Counted from the first letter of the stretch, positions 36,000 to 45,891 are shown. The stretch: DNA of 64,000 bases from Luteibacter sp. 9135 (GCF_000745005.1 NZ_JQNB01000001.1:1054001-1118000), one strand, 5' to 3'. Notes: generated by a model from the letters alone, not told the origin. A program made the numbers and translations.

Positions 36000-36353
36000 T
36001 CAGCGCGACAGGCCCCTGGCGTCCAGTTCGGCCAGGTAGGCGGGCCACGACGTTTCGTAGGCGCGGCCGAGGTCGTAGAGGGTGTCCCAACCGAAGATGC
36101 CGCTGGCGTGGCCGTCGTCGAAGCGGATCAGCACGCCGTAATGGCCGGTGGGCTCCAGTGCCGTGATCCCGACCTCGCGCTTGCCGTGCACCAGCACCTT
36201 CTGGCCCGGGCCATGGCCCTGGACCTCGGCGCTGGGGGAGTTCACGCGCAGGTATTCGCACGGCAGCTCGAAGCGGTCACCGTTGTCGAAGACCACGTCG
36301 AGCCGGCGAGACGCCGCGTGCAGGATGATGTCGAGGGGGCGCGGGCGGGACAT
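36000..36353 (-). CDS. DUF971 / gamma-butyrobetaine hydroxylase-like N-terminal domain protein
   Basis: 117 residues. The pattern LDVVFDNGDRFELPCEYLRVNSPSAEVQGH, EVGITALEPTGHYGVLIRFDDGH and GIFGWDTLYDLGRAY is that of DUF971 proteins, short relatives of the N-terminal domain of gamma-butyrobetaine hydroxylase. Xanthomonads often keep this gene near hslUV, as here. Proposed links of the family are to Fe-S or metal handling; function unproven. REP-like repeats lie just upstream. Confidence 0.88.
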   Translation of the reverse strand: MSRPRPLDIILHAASRRLDVVFDNGDRFELPCEYLRVNSPSAEVQGHGPGQKVLVHGKREVGITALEPTGHYGVLIRFDDGHASGIFGWDTLYDLGRAYETSWPAYLAELDARGLSR

Positions 36354-36365
36354 GGGCAGGATCCG

Positions 36366-36490
36366 TGTAGGAGCGCACGATGTGCGCGAATAACCGTGTC
36401 CGTTAGACAGACGGCCGGCACATCACGCATACGTTGATTACGGACGGTTTATCGCGCACATCGTGATCGCGCACATCGTGCGCTCCTACA
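36366..36490. repeat. Cluster of three REP-like units
   Basis: Units are TGTAGGAGCGCACGATGTGC plus GCGA (36366-36389, reverse orientation), ATCGCGCACATCGTG (36451-36465, lacking the TCCTAC tail) and the same core with CGCTCCTACA (36466-36490). Here the stem is GCGCAC/GTGCGC instead of GCCCAC/GTGGGC as at 22714. It fills the 145-nt gap between the two neighbouring genes. Confidence 0.8.
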
Positions 36491-36498
36491 TTACTTAA

Positions 36499-37116
36499 TC
36501 AGGGCGCGCGGCCGAAACCGTCGCCGGTGCCCTGCTCCAGCGGGGGCGGCGTGCCAGCCACGGCGAGCAGGGACGTGGCGTAGGCGTCTTCCATGCTCAC
36601 GGTGGAGACTTCATCCCACGAGAAGAACGACGGCTCGCGCAGCCATTCCGCGTCGGGGGTGATCTCCTGCATGTTGAAGCCATCGTCTTCCACGCTGACC
36701 AGCCGGCCGATGTAGCAGACCTCCGATTCTTCCTCGCTGTCGACATGCACGCCGATGACCGGCGCGTGCGCCGCGGCGGCCTGGATGACCTGCGAGATGT
36801 CGTCGAGGGGGAAGTCGGCCGGCGGCGTGGGCTGGATGCCCTTCAGCGCCAAAGCCTTCTCGAGGAAGCCGGCGTGTTTGTCCGGCGCCTCGAATTCGGA
36901 GATGTCGCGGTGCCGCATGATGTACATGCCGTCGTAGCTGACACCGTCGCCGATGACCCACAACAGGAAGAACTCGCGGCCGACCCCGCCGACATAGCCG
37001 CAGAAGCTGCCATGCTCGAGTTCGCCGCGCCACAGACGTACCAACTGGCGGCTGTCCTGCGCTTCACGCAGGCTGGCTCGCTGGCCGTTCGTTTTGAGTT
37101 GAATAACCTTGCCCAT
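36499..37116 (-). CDS. Conserved hypothetical protein next to hslU
   Basis: 205 residues from ATG 37116 (a TTG three codons earlier is the alternative). Starts GKVIQLKTNGQRASLREA and contains HGSFCGYVGGVGREFFLLWV and EEESEVCYIGRLVSVEDDGF; no signal peptide or membrane helix. The beta-rich pattern of short strands with Gly suggests an Sm-like or SH3-like small barrel fold, but I do not recognise the family. It is 39 nt downstream of hslU on the same strand, so it may be transcribed with hslVU. Confidence 0.75.
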   Translation of the reverse strand: MGKVIQLKTNGQRASLREAQDSRQLVRLWRGELEHGSFCGYVGGVGREFFLLWVIGDGVSYDGMYIMRHRDISEFEAPDKHAGFLEKALALKGIQPTPPADFPLDDISQVIQAAAAHAPVIGVHVDSEEESEVCYIGRLVSVEDDGFNMQEITPDAEWLREPSFFSWDEVSTVSMEDAYATSLLAVAGTPPPLEQGTGDGFGRAP

Positions 37117-37155
37117 ATACGTCAACAGTTTAGCAGATGGGGTGCCGTTCGATGT

Positions 37156-38496
37156 TTAGAGGATGTAACGGCTCAAATCCTCGTCCTTGACCAGCGAAGC
37201 GAGGTTTTTATCGACATATTCGGCGTCGATAAGGTAATTTTCGCCGGATTTATCAGCAGCTTCGAAAGAGATCCGCTCCAGCAGCCGCTCCATCACCGTG
37301 TGGAGGCGACGGGCGCCGATGTTCTCGGTCCGCTCGTTTACCTGGAACGCCACGTCGGCCAGCCGGTCCACGCCCGTGTCGGTGAACTCCAGCGTGACGC
37401 CCTCGGTGTGCAGCAGCGCAACATATTGCTTGGTCAGGGCGTTGTTCGGCTCGCGCAGGATGCGCTTGAAGTCGTCTACCGACAGCGCGCTCAACTCCAC
37501 GCGGATCGGCAGTCGACCCTGCAGTTCGGGGATCAGGTCGGATGGCTTGGCCAGCGAGAACGCGCCCGACGCGATGAACAGGATATGGTCGGTCTTGATC
37601 GAACCGTACTTGGTGGACACCGTGGAGCCTTCGACCAGCGGCAACAGGTCGCGCTGCACGCCTTCACGACTCACGCCCGCCCCGCCCCATTCCGAGCGCT
37701 GCGCAACCTTGTCGATCTCGTCGATGAAGACGATGCCGTTCTGCTCGGCGATATCCACGGCCCGGCTGCGCAGTTCCTCGTCGTTGAGCAGCTTGCCGGC
37801 TTCTTCCTCCACCAGCAGCGGCCGTGCCGCGCGAATGGTCAGCTTGCGCTTCTGCGACTTGGCGCCGCCCATATTCTGGAACATCTTGCCCAGCTGCTGG
37901 CTCATTTCCTCCATGCCGGGCGGGGTCATGATCTCCACGCCGACGTTCACCGCGAAATCCAGTTCGATCTCGCGGTCGTCCAGCGCGCCCTCGCGCAGCT
38001 GCTTGCGCAGCTTCTGGCGGGTGTCGCTGTCGATGGCGGTGACATTGGAACCGGTGTCGTCCCAGCCGGTGGCTGCCTGGCGCCTCGGGAGAAGTGCATC
38101 CAGCAGGCGATCCTCGGCGGCGTCCTCGGCCTGGCTGCGCACGCGCGTCTTGGCCTGGTCGCGAACCAGCTTGTAGGACACATCGGCCAGGTCGCGGATG
38201 ATCGATTCCACATCCTTGCCGACGTAGCCCACCTCGGTGAACTTGGTGGCCTCCACCTTCACGAACGGCGCGTTGGCCAGGGTGGCCAGGCGGCGCGCGA
38301 TCTCGGTCTTGCCGACGCCCGTGGGCCCGATCATCAGGATGTTCTTCGGCGTGACTTCCTCGCGCATGCCCGGCTCCAGCTGCATGCGCCGCCAGCGGTT
38401 GCGCAGCGCGATGGCGACGGCTCGCTTGGCGTCGTTCTGGCCGATGATGAAGCGGTCCAGTTCGTTGACGATCTCGCGGGGGGTGAGTTCGGACAT
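37156..38496 (-). CDS. hslU: ATP-dependent protease ATPase subunit HslU
   Basis: 446 residues, typical length. It starts [20 protein letters not shown], with Walker [16 protein letters not shown], the intermediate domain (about 110-240), Walker [11 protein letters not shown], and the conserved C-terminal hexapeptide region ending DLSRYIL that plugs into HslV. It unfolds substrates for HslV in the cytoplasm and is heat-shock related. Lies 4 nt behind hslV. Confidence 0.97.
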   Translation of the reverse strand: MSELTPREIVNELDRFIIGQNDAKRAVAIALRNRWRRMQLEPGMREEVTPKNILMIGPTGVGKTEIARRLATLANAPFVKVEATKFTEVGYVGKDVESIIRDLADVSYKLVRDQAKTRVRSQAEDAAEDRLLDALLPRRQAATGWDDTGSNVTAIDSDTRQKLRKQLREGALDDREIELDFAVNVGVEIMTPPGMEEMSQQLGKMFQNMGGAKSQKRKLTIRAARPLLVEEEAGKLLNDEELRSRAVDIAEQNGIVFIDEIDKVAQRSEWGGAGVSREGVQRDLLPLVEGSTVSTKYGSIKTDHILFIASGAFSLAKPSDLIPELQGRLPIRVELSALSVDDFKRILREPNNALTKQYVALLHTEGVTLEFTDTGVDRLADVAFQVNERTENIGARRLHTVMERLLERISFEAADKSGENYLIDAEYVDKNLASLVKDEDLSRYIL

Positions 38497-38500
38497 GGGT

Positions 38501-39034
38501 TCAGAGCTCTTCGATCGAGGTGTTGTGATTGGTATAGATGCAGATGTCGCCAGCGATCTTGAGCGCTTTCTCGACGATGGTACGTGCGTCCAGCTCGGTG
38601 TTTTCCATCAGCGCCAGGGCCGCCGACTGGGCGTAGGGCCCGCCGGAGCCGATGGCGATCAGGCCGTGCTCGGGCTCGAGCACGTCGCCGTTGCCGGAGA
38701 TCAGCAGCGAGGCTTCCTTGTCGGCCACGGCCAGCATGGCTTCCAGGCGGCCCAGGCGGCGGTCGGTCCGCCACTCCTTGGCCATCTCCACCGCGGAGCG
38801 CGTGAGATTGCCGCCGTGCTTGACCAGCTTCTCCTCGAACAGCTCGAACAGGGTGAAGGCGTCGGCGGTGGCGCCGGCGAACCCGGCCAGCACGTCGCCC
38901 TTGCCCAGGCGCCGCACCTTGCGTGCGTTGGCTTTCATCACGGTGTTGCCGAGGGTGACCTGTCCGTCACTGCCGATGACGACCTTGCCGTCGCGGCGGA
39001 CGCAGACGATGGTCGTTGCGTGCATCGGGTCCAT
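38501..39034 (-). CDS. hslV: ATP-dependent protease peptidase subunit HslV
   Basis: 177 residues. The catalytic N-terminal Thr normally follows Met directly; here the sequence begins [16 protein letters not shown], so Thr7 becomes active only after removal of a six-residue propeptide. Such a pre-sequence is usual in Xanthomonadales Hsl[21 protein letters not shown] and GNDV-type loops follow, ending [13 protein letters not shown] at 39034 has AAGGAA upstream. Together with HslU it forms a two-ring protease. Confidence 0.96.
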   Translation of the reverse strand: MDPMHATTIVCVRRDGKVVIGSDGQVTLGNTVMKANARKVRRLGKGDVLAGFAGATADAFTLFELFEEKLVKHGGNLTRSAVEMAKEWRTDRRLGRLEAMLAVADKEASLLISGNGDVLEPEHGLIAIGSGGPYAQSAALALMENTELDARTIVEKALKIAGDICIYTNHNTSIEEL

Positions 39035-39125
39035 AGCGCGTTCCTTGGGGGAGTCGGCTAGAGGTGGGGATGGCGCGGGAAGGGTGCAAGGTGGGCCCTC
39101 GCGGAGGATGCGGGTCGGCGCGTAC

Positions 39126-40037
39126 CTAGTCGTGCTTGCGCTTGGCGCGCGGGTGCGCCGCGTCGTAGACCCGGGCCAGGTGCTGGAAGTCGAGATGCGT
39201 GTAGATCTGCGTGGTGGCGATGTCGGCGTGGCCGAGCAGCTCCTGCACGGAACGCAGGTCGCCTGAGGATTCCAGCATATGGCTGGCGAAGGTATGCCGG
39301 AGCATGTGCGGGTGCACGCGCTTGGCCTGCCCGCTGGACAGCTTGACCATGCGCAGTTGCACGGCCCGCGGCCCGATCGGCCCGCCGCCCCGGCCCTTGA
39401 ACACCGGCTGTTCCGGTCCGGCCTCGCCCAGGGCGGCCAGGGCGCGCAGCGCCGCCACCGCAAAACGTCCCACCGGCAGGATGCGTGTCTTGTTGCCCTT
39501 GCCCAGTACGCGTACCTGGCCGTCGTCCAGGTCCAGGTCGCCCCAGCGCAGGCCGCACAGTTCGGACAGGCGCAGCCCGCTGGAATAGAACAGTTCCAGC
39601 ATGGCCGAGTCGCGCGGCGCGAGCGAACCGCCGAGCGTGGTCTCTACCAGCTCCTTGGCCTCGTCCGCGTCCAGCACCACGGGCAGCTTCCGACGCACCT
39701 TGGGGCCGCGAACGCCGGCCGTGGGATCGTGGGCGAGCTGGCCCTCGCGCGTGAGGTAACGGAACAGCGTGCGGAACGCGGACAGCAACCGTTGCAGGCT
39801 GGTCGGTTCCAGCCCCTTCCGCTTGCCGTCCTTGTCCGGCGGCGGCCGGTGCAGGCGGGCGGTCAGCGAGCGCAGCCGGTCGGGCGTCAGCTCGTCGAAC
39901 GAGGCCAGGCGCTCGGCCTCCATGTACGCAACCAGCTTGTCGAGGTCGCGTCGGTAGGCCGCCAGGGTGTGCGGCGACGGCGCCCGCTCGGCCGCGAAGT
40001 GGCGCAGGAATGCGTCCACCGCCTCGCGGGGGTTCAC
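39126..40037 (-). CDS. xerC: Tyrosine recombinase XerC
   Basis: 303 residues. N-terminal SAM-like core-binding domain ([20 protein letters not shown]) and catalytic domain with Arg156 ([12 protein letters not shown]), Lys180 (VLGKGNKTR), His244 and Arg247 (HPHMLRHTF), His270 (ELLGHADI) and Tyr279 (TTQIYTHL). It resolves chromosome dimers at dif with XerD, under FtsK control; ftsK is at 26862. A Lys/Asp-rich insert (about 67-79, PDKDGKRKG) is unusual. It overlaps DUF484 by 4 nt (ATGA), the common dapF-DUF484-xerC layout. Confidence 0.97.
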   Translation of the reverse strand: MNPREAVDAFLRHFAAERAPSPHTLAAYRRDLDKLVAYMEAERLASFDELTPDRLRSLTARLHRPPPDKDGKRKGLEPTSLQRLLSAFRTLFRYLTREGQLAHDPTAGVRGPKVRRKLPVVLDADEAKELVETTLGGSLAPRDSAMLELFYSSGLRLSELCGLRWGDLDLDDGQVRVLGKGNKTRILPVGRFAVAALRALAALGEAGPEQPVFKGRGGGPIGPRAVQLRMVKLSSGQAKRVHPHMLRHTFASHMLESSGDLRSVQELLGHADIATTQIYTHLDFQHLARVYDAAHPRAKRKHD

Positions 40038-40720
40038 GCGGCCTTCCGCGCCCGTTCGATGGCCGAGCCGACCGTGGTCGAGATCATGTTGAGGAACAAC
40101 GTGCCCATGCCGGGGTGGAAACGATCCGCGTCGGCGCTGCCGATCGCCAGGATCGCATCGGGGCCCACGCGCATGAGCGCGGCCGAGCGCACCTCGGGGG
40201 CGTCGTCGCCGAACAGCCGCTGCAGTTTTTCCGGCGCGAGGCGCCCGGCCACCGGGTCACCGTGCTCGAGGAACGAGGTGAACTCCGGCAGGCCGGCGGA
40301 GCCGCGCGGCTCGCGCAGCAGCCAGGGCTCGTCGGGCAGGCCCGCCAGGTTGCCGAAGAACACGAGGCTGATCCGCTCCGACTGGAAATCTTCCTTCAGC
40401 CGATGAACGACGTTCCGCACCGTTTCCTCGACATCGCGCGCGCTGAGCAGGGCCAGCATCAGCCCGTGCACACGGCGCATCAGGGTCTCGTTGTCGCCGG
40501 CGATACCGGTGAGCTCCTTCAGGCGGCGCTCCAGCTCGGCGTTCTTTTCTCGCAGCCCGCGCAGCTGATGGACGGCCAGCGACGCGGCGGGGCCGTTGCT
40601 GCTGGGCAGCGTCAGTGCGTTGGCCAGGTCCGGGTAATCGGCCAGGAAGTCCGGATGCCGCCGCAGGTAGGACGCGACGGTGGTTGGCTTGATGTCGCCG
40701 TCGATCGCGGTATCGGTCAT
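40034..40720 (-). CDS. DUF484 (GAF-like) family protein
   Basis: 228 residues. N-terminal DUF484 motif ASYLRRHPDFLADYPDLANAL, a short coiled coil (LRGLREKNAELERRLKELTG) and a GAF-like C-terminal domain (SAALMRVGPDAILAIGSADA, FHPGMGTLFLNMISTTVG). The family is always found between dapF and xerC in gammaproteobacteria; its role is unknown. No signal peptide. Translationally coupled to xerC. Confidence 0.93.
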   Translation of the reverse strand: MTDTAIDGDIKPTTVASYLRRHPDFLADYPDLANALTLPSSNGPAASLAVHQLRGLREKNAELERRLKELTGIAGDNETLMRRVHGLMLALLSARDVEETVRNVVHRLKEDFQSERISLVFFGNLAGLPDEPWLLREPRGSAGLPEFTSFLEHGDPVAGRLAPEKLQRLFGDDAPEVRSAALMRVGPDAILAIGSADADRFHPGMGTLFLNMISTTVGSAIERARKAA

Positions 40721-40802
40721 GGGTGTTTCCTCGGTCGCATGCGTGCGGGTCGACAGAAACCGACCCGGGATGGAAGCAGTGTGCCGCGTTACGGCGCGGG
40801 CG

Positions 40803-41630
40803 TCACACCTCGCCTTCGAAAACGAAGGCGGCGGGGCCGGTCATCCACAGCGTATGGCCGGGGCCTTGCCACTCGATGGTAAGCGAGCCGCCGGGCAGCT
40901 CGACATCGACCACGGCACCGGTCAGGCCCAGCGCGTGCGCCGTGGCGGCGGCGGCACAGGCGCCCGTGCCACAGGCCCGGGTCCAGCCGCTACCACGCTC
41001 GTGCACACGCAGCCGGATGCGCCCCGGTCCCGAACGCTGGGCAAAGCCGATGTTGGCGCCCTCGGGGAATACGGCATGGGTGGTCAGTCGTGGACCGAGG
41101 CGGTCCACACGGGGATCGTCGACATCGTCGACGAACACCACGGCATGGGGGTTGCCCATCGACACGGCGGCGAAGCTGACGTCCTCGCCGTCGAGGGCCA
41201 GCGTATACGTGGCTTGCGCGGGACGGTCGAGCGGCACGGCGGCGGGCAGGAAATCCGGTTCGCCCATATCGACGCGCACCTGCCCCGCCGCCAGCACGCG
41301 TACCGTGACCGGACCGGACGGGCTTTCCAGTCGGATATCGGTGTCGCGCTCGATCGCGCCGTCGCGGTAGAGCCACGCGGCGACGCAGCGGACCCCGTTG
41401 CCGCACTGGCCGGACGGGCTGCCGTCGGCATTCCATATGCCGTAGTAGAACGCGCAGGACGCATCCCGCGGTGGCTCGATGCTGATCAGCTGGTCGAAGC
41501 CGATGCCGGTGTGGCGATCGGCCAGGGCGGCGATGCGGGAGGGCGCGGGCACGCGTCCCGCATCCTCGCGCCAGTCGACGATCACGAAATCGTTGCCGAT
41601 CCCGTGCATCTTGGTGAAGCGCGACGGCAT
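40803..41630 (-). CDS. dapF: Diaminopimelate epimerase
   Basis: 275 residues. Converts LL- to meso-diaminopimelate for lysine and peptidoglycan. Catalytic cysteines are Cys76 in QCGNGVRC and Cys220 in RACGTGAC. The N-terminus FTKMHGIGNDFVIVD is standard. The ATG at 41630 is chosen; the frame is open to 41729 but would run through lptM. Lies 82 nt upstream of DUF484 and 7 nt behind lptM. Confidence 0.97.
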   Translation of the reverse strand: MPSRFTKMHGIGNDFVIVDWREDAGRVPAPSRIAALADRHTGIGFDQLISIEPPRDASCAFYYGIWNADGSPSGQCGNGVRCVAAWLYRDGAIERDTDIRLESPSGPVTVRVLAAGQVRVDMGEPDFLPAAVPLDRPAQATYTLALDGEDVSFAAVSMGNPHAVVFVDDVDDPRVDRLGPRLTTHAVFPEGANIGFAQRSGPGRIRLRVHERGSGWTRACGTGACAAAATAHALGLTGAVVDVELPGGSLTIEWQGPGHTLWMTGPAAFVFEGEV

Positions 41631-41637
41631 GGCGGGA

Positions 41638-41859
41638 TTACGGCTGGACGGAGGAGTTGAACGGCGTGCGTGCCGTGCTGGCCGGTGGGGGCGACCCGGC
41701 GGTGGTGGTCGCATGGGCGGGCTGCGCACCGCCTTGCGGCGTCACCGCCCCGGCGGGCGCGGGCGGCGGCGGGAAATAGAGGTTGCCCTTCTGGCCACAG
41801 CCGGACAGGCCGGCGGCAAGCGTGACGGCAAAGGCGACGGGCAGGATCAGTCGGCGCAT
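41638..41859 (-). CDS. lptM: LPS translocon maturation lipoprotein LptM (YifL)
   Basis: 73 residues. Signal peptide RRLILPVAFAVTLAAGLSGC with lipobox LSGC at residues 18-21, followed by the family hallmark GQKGNLYFP and a Pro/Ala/Thr-rich tail. LptM helps LptD-LptE assembly at the outer membrane. Its place just upstream of dapF is the conserved one. Small gene in a frame that continues from the acetyltransferase region. Confidence 0.9.
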   Translation of the reverse strand: MRRLILPVAFAVTLAAGLSGCGQKGNLYFPPPPAPAGAVTPQGGAQPAHATTTAGSPPPASTARTPFNSSVQP

Positions 41860-41903
41860 GGGCTTCTTTCCCGGAAACGGCGGCCAGTATAGCCCTGGCT
41901 CGG

Positions 41904-42374
41904 TCAAAGCGCCTTTTCGAAGCGCAGTGCGTCCGTGCCGTCGGCATAGTAGGCCGTGTACGCCCCGATCCGTTCGTAGCCGAGGTGCTCGTACAGGTCG
42001 ATGGCCACGGTGTTGTCCGTGCGGACTTCCAGCCGCAGCACCCGGCAGCCGCGTGAGCGTGCGGTGTCTTCGGCAGCGTGGATCAGTGCCGACCCCACGC
42101 CCTTGCCGCGTGCCTGGGGCGTGGTCGCCAGCGAATACAGGCGCGCCACCGTGGTGGCCTTGCGGAAGAACACCACGGCGGTACCCAGGAAACGCCGGTG
42201 GTTGGCGCTGGCCACCAGCACCAGCGCGGTCTGCGAGTCGAGGTGCTTGCGGTACTGGGCACGGCTGAGCCGGTCCTGCGCGAAACTGGATGCCTCGAGT
42301 GCGACGAGATCGTCGAGATCGCTGACCTCGGCGCGTCGAACGCGCACCGCGGCGGTAACCGGGGGTGGACGCAT
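41904..42374 (-). CDS. RimI-like GNAT N-acetyltransferase
   Basis: 156 residues from ATG 42374. The GNAT core is clear: VRRAEVSDLDDLVALEASSF, then ARLYSLATTPQARGKGVGSA (acetyl-CoA loop), LRLEVRTDNTVAIDLYEHLG and YERIGAYTAYYADG. Resembles RimI, which acetylates protein N-termini such as ribosomal S18, but also free-standing small-molecule acetyltransferases. The frame is open to 42542, with an alternative ATG at 42485, and no start has a good Shine-Dalgarno. Adjacent divergent RimK-like ligase. Confidence 0.85.
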   Translation of the reverse strand: MRPPPVTAAVRVRRAEVSDLDDLVALEASSFAQDRLSRAQYRKHLDSQTALVLVASANHRRFLGTAVVFFRKATTVARLYSLATTPQARGKGVGSALIHAAEDTARSRGCRVLRLEVRTDNTVAIDLYEHLGYERIGAYTAYYADGTDALRFEKAL

Positions 42375-42509
42375 GCGCTTGGGGACTCCGGCGCTGGAGG
42401 GAGGGGAACGGCTTGCGGCCGTGCGGGGATACGGCAAGCGCGGCACTGTAGACCTCGGGCTGCGGCGGATCAATGACTTTTTCATGAATTCGATCGTGGG
42501 AACGCGCGT

Positions 42510-42527
42510 GCCCCGCTTGTGCGGGGC
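42510..42527. promoter_or_regulatory. Stem-loop upstream of the RimK-like gene
   Basis: GCCCCGC (42510-42516), TTGT, GCGGGGC (42521-42527): a 7-bp stem with no T run, 87 nt before the RimK-like ATG. It may be an operator or a 5'-UTR hairpin. The rest of 42375-42613 shows no gene. Confidence 0.35.
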
Positions 42528-42613
42528 GGCACCGCGGCACACACTGCGCCACCGGTGAAACGCGCGGCTCCCGGTGGAGCCTGTACGAAGCCTTCGCCGT
42601 CCATCGAGGTCAC

Positions 42614-44098
42614 ATGAGCCGGCTCGTCATCGTCGTGGAAAAAGCCTCCGACTGGGGCTCGTACTATCCGTCCGCGAACGTCGTCAGCGCCATGGACTAC
42701 CTGCGCGAGCCGATCGGCAGCGACGACGAGCGCGCCCACGTCATCAACCTGTGCCGCAGCTACAAATACCTGGGCACGGGCTATTACGTGTCGCTGCTTG
42801 CCGAAGCGCGCGGGCACAAGGTCATTCCGTCGGTGCGCACGGTGAACGATCTTCGTCGTCGCTCGCTCTACGGCCTGGACATCGACGACCTCAACCAGAA
42901 GCTGGCCAATTTCCTGCCCGCCGGCGGACGCGACACTACCGACTTCGGCGTGCTGGTGTACTTCGGCGAGACGGCCTATGCGGATCTGCAGGATCTTGCG
43001 AGGCAGCTGTTCGAGATATTCCCCTGCCCGCTGATGCGCATCGAGTTCCATCGCGAGCGCATGTGGCAGGTGGCGGCGATCAAGCCGGTGGGCCTGCATA
43101 CGCTTGACGACGCGCAGGAAGACGCGTTTGCCCAGGCGCTGGACAAGTTCTCGAAGAAGCTGTGGCGCAAGCCGCGCGCGCGACGTCGTTACCGTTACGA
43201 CATCGCGATGCTGGTGGACCCCGACGAGGCGATGCCGCCGTCCAACAAGAAGGCGCTGAAGCAATTCATCGAGGCGGGCAAGCACCTCGGTATCGAAGTG
43301 GACCCGATCGGCAGGAACGATTACCAGCGGCTGGCCGAGTACGACGGCCTGTTCATCCGCGAGACCACCGCCAGCGACAACCACACCTATCGTTTCGCCC
43401 ACCGTGCCGAGAAGGAAGGCATGGTGGTGATGGACGACCCGACATCCATCCTGCGTTGCACGAACAAGATCTTCCTGAACGATCTGATGGTTGCGCGCAA
43501 GCTGGCCACGCCGATCACCGAGATCATCTACCGCGACGATCCGCGGCGCCTGCGTGAACTGCCCGATCGGCTCGGGCTGCCCATCGTGCTGAAGATTCCC
43601 GATGGGTCGTTCTCTCGTGGCGTGGTGAAGGTGGAAACGCGCGAGGCGTTGCAGAAGGCCGCTGGCGAACTGTTCTCGCACAGCGCGCTGCTGATCGCGC
43701 AGGAATACCTCTACACCGAGTACGACTGGCGTATCGGCGTGCTCAACCATGAGGCGCTGTACGCCTGCCAGTACTTCATGTCGCGCGGCCACTGGCAGAT
43801 CTACAACCACGGCGCGAAAGGCACGGCCAAGTCCGGTGGCTTCCGCACCGTGCCCGTGCGCGAGGCGCCCCCCGAAGTCGTCAAGCTGGCGCTCAAGGCG
43901 ACGCAGACCATCGGTGATGGCCTATACGGGGTGGACCTGAAACAGGTCGGCGACCGCCCGGTGGTGATCGAGGTCAACGACAACCCGTCGATCGACGCGG
44001 GGGTGGAGGACGCCTACCTGGGCGAAGACCTCTACCTGCGGATCATGCAGGAGTTCCTCCGCCGCCTGGAGCGCAAGCGGCTGGGCATCCACGCCTGA
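42614..44098 (+). CDS. RimK-family ligase with N-terminal RLAN domain
   Basis: 494 residues. The N-terminal RimK-like ATPgrasp-associated (RLAN) domain, about 1-150 (LVIVVEKASDWGSYYPSANV, VINLCRSYKYLGTGYYVSLL), is followed by an ATP-grasp domain with GLPIVLKIPDGSFSRGVVKV, IAQEYLYTEYDWRIGVLNHE and the Mg-binding VIEVNDNPSIDAGVEDAYLG. ATP-grasp ligases of this type join amino acids or peptides to carboxylates; the substrate is not known for the long RLAN form. Starts at ATG 42614 after GAGGTCAC. Cytoplasmic. Confidence 0.93.
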   Translation: MSRLVIVVEKASDWGSYYPSANVVSAMDYLREPIGSDDERAHVINLCRSYKYLGTGYYVSLLAEARGHKVIPSVRTVNDLRRRSLYGLDIDDLNQKLANFLPAGGRDTTDFGVLVYFGETAYADLQDLARQLFEIFPCPLMRIEFHRERMWQVAAIKPVGLHTLDDAQEDAFAQALDKFSKKLWRKPRARRRYRYDIAMLVDPDEAMPPSNKKALKQFIEAGKHLGIEVDPIGRNDYQRLAEYDGLFIRETTASDNHTYRFAHRAEKEGMVVMDDPTSILRCTNKIFLNDLMVARKLATPITEIIYRDDPRRLRELPDRLGLPIVLKIPDGSFSRGVVKVETREALQKAAGELFSHSALLIAQEYLYTEYDWRIGVLNHEALYACQYFMSRGHWQIYNHGAKGTAKSGGFRTVPVREAPPEVVKLALKATQTIGDGLYGVDLKQVGDRPVVIEVNDNPSIDAGVEDAYLGEDLYLRIMQEFLRRLERKRLGIHA

Positions 44099-44106
44099 CG
44101 CTTGGG

Positions 44107-44325
44107 TCACCGACGGAACAGCGAGGCCAGCAGTTGCAGCGGCAGGCCCGGTTTCATCGCCACCAGCACGCTGGCCGGTGCCAGCAGCAGCCAGAACGCC
44201 GGGGTCCAGCCCAGGGTGTCGCTGTGCCCGGACAACGGCGTGACCAGCAGGACCAGGGCGCCCAGGCCCATCCAGGCCATGGCGATCAATGCACGGATAC
44301 GGCGGGGCGAGAGCGTGTCGTTCAT
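44107..44325 (-). CDS. Small two-helix membrane protein
   Basis: 72 residues: MNDTLSPRRIRALIAMAW, then two hydrophobic segments (about 12-31 and 41-58, WTPAFWLLLAPASVLVAM) and a basic tail ending LASLFRR. Probably an inner-membrane hypothetical protein. It lies between the RimK-like gene and the lipocalin on the other strand. Family unknown. Confidence 0.7.
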   Translation of the reverse strand: MNDTLSPRRIRALIAMAWMGLGALVLLVTPLSGHSDTLGWTPAFWLLLAPASVLVAMKPGLPLQLLASLFRR

Positions 44326-44433
44326 GGCGGGCTTCCGGAGGACGAGGTGTCGATGGACAGGCTAGGTGCCGCCCGTCTCACGGGCCGCGACGCGTTGACC
44401 CGCTTTTGATCCTCTCGGGCGGAAGCTGGCCCC

Positions 44434-44982
44434 ATGAACAGAATCCCGATGGCGTTACTCATGGCGGCCGGCATGGCCACCGCTTCGTGTGCGGCCGATG
44501 CACCGTTGAAGGCGGTGGACCACGTCGACCTGCCGCGCTATATGGGCACCTGGTACGTGATCGGCGCCATCCCGAACATGTTCGAGAAGGGCAAGGTCGC
44601 CACGGCGGACGAATATCGCCTGAAGCCCGACGGCACCATCGAGAACATCTACCATTACCGGAAGGGCTTTGATAAGCCGGAGAAGACCTGGAACGGCAAG
44701 GCCTGGCTGCCCGATCCCAAGGATACGGCCCGCTGGAAGGTGCAGCTGCTGTGGCCCTTCCGCTCCGACTACATCATCCTCGCGCTGGATCCGGCGTACC
44801 GCGTGACCATGGTCGGCCTGCCCTCGCGCAAGCTCCTCTGGATCATGTCCAAGGACAGGACGCTGGATGACGGTGCCTACCAGCGGCTGATCGACCAGGC
44901 ACGCCAGGAGGGTTTTCCGGTGGAGCAGATGCGCAAGGTGCCGCAGCGCGCCGAGGATGCCGGCAAGCCGGGATTCCAGTGA
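44434..44982 (+). CDS. Bacterial lipocalin (Blc-like)
   Basis: 182 residues with an N-terminal signal (ALLMAAGMATASCAA; a Cys follows ATAS, a weak lipobox). The lipocalin signature is DLPRYMGTWYVIGAIPNMFE, followed by strands and the closing WIMSKDRTLDDGAYQRLIDQ. Blc-type lipocalins bind lysophospholipids or fatty acids at the outer membrane. Stands alone, 76 nt before aroE. Confidence 0.93.
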   Translation: MNRIPMALLMAAGMATASCAADAPLKAVDHVDLPRYMGTWYVIGAIPNMFEKGKVATADEYRLKPDGTIENIYHYRKGFDKPEKTWNGKAWLPDPKDTARWKVQLLWPFRSDYIILALDPAYRVTMVGLPSRKLLWIMSKDRTLDDGAYQRLIDQARQEGFPVEQMRKVPQRAEDAGKPGFQ

Positions 44983-45058
44983 CGGTTGCCAGACGGTAAC
45001 GATTGCTAGACTGCGCTCCCACGGACGCGTGAGTCCGATCGAGAGCCCAGGAGCCTCC

Positions 45059-45889
45059 ATGAGCGCTGAAGCGCATCGTTACGCCGTGTTCGGTCAGCCG
45101 ATCGCGCATTCGCTTTCCCCGCAGATCCATACGGCTTTCGCCGAGCAGCTGGGTATCCGGCTGGGTTATGAAACCATCGATGTGGCGCCGTCCGGGTTCG
45201 CGGACGCCGTACGCCGTTTCTTCGACGATGGCGGACTGGGCGCCAATGTCACGTTGCCCCATAAGGAAGCCGCGTTCGCGTTGGCCCAGCAGCACACCGA
45301 GGATGCCTCGCGTGTCGGCGCGGCCAACACCCTCACCGCGCTGGTCGGCGGCCTGGTCCAGGCGCACAACACCGACGGCAGCGGTTTCGTGCGCGACATC
45401 ACCGAACGCCATGCACTCGACCTGCGCGGTCACGACGCCCTCCTCCTGGGTGCCGGTGGCGCGGCCAAGGCGGTGGCCTGGGCCCTGCTCGATGCCGGCG
45501 TGAAGACGCTGACCATCGTCAACCGCACGCCGGAGCGAGCCGACGCGCTGGCCGATGCCATCGGCGAACCGGCGCGATGCCATACGCGTTACTGGGATGG
45601 CCTGGACGGCGAGTGCTTCGACCTCGTGGTCAATGCGACGTCCATCGGCGTCACCGGCGGCAGCTTCGACCTGCCGATGTCGATCCTGCAGGATCACGGC
45701 ACCTGCTACGACCTCTGCTACGGCACCGCCTCTGCCAGCTTCAAGGGCTGGGCCACTGCGGCAGGCACGCACTATTTCTGCGACGGCCTGGGCATGCTGG
45801 TCGAGCAGGCCGCCGACGCGTTCGAGCGCTGGCACGGGCAGCGGCCGGATACCGATCCGGTGTACGACCTGCTACGTCAGCGCTTCTGA
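45059..45889 (+). CDS. aroE: Shikimate dehydrogenase
   Basis: 276 residues. Reduces 3-dehydroshikimate with NADPH in aromatic amino-acid synthesis. The family motifs are [32 protein letters not shown] (catalytic Lys), [16 protein letters not shown] (Asp) and [19 protein letters not shown] (Rossmann), NRTPERA. The ATG at 45059 has AGGAG 6 nt upstream; the frame is open to 44957. Followed after 2 nt by a cysteine-cluster gene. Confidence 0.97.
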   Translation: MSAEAHRYAVFGQPIAHSLSPQIHTAFAEQLGIRLGYETIDVAPSGFADAVRRFFDDGGLGANVTLPHKEAAFALAQQHTEDASRVGAANTLTALVGGLVQAHNTDGSGFVRDITERHALDLRGHDALLLGAGGAAKAVAWALLDAGVKTLTIVNRTPERADALADAIGEPARCHTRYWDGLDGECFDLVVNATSIGVTGGSFDLPMSILQDHGTCYDLCYGTASASFKGWATAAGTHYFCDGLGMLVEQAADAFERWHGQRPDTDPVYDLLRQRF

Positions 45890-45891
45890 CC

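Noticed and set aside
36745..38562. 605-residue plus-strand ORF
   Set aside because: Antisense to the hypothetical gene and hslU; composition of a shadow.
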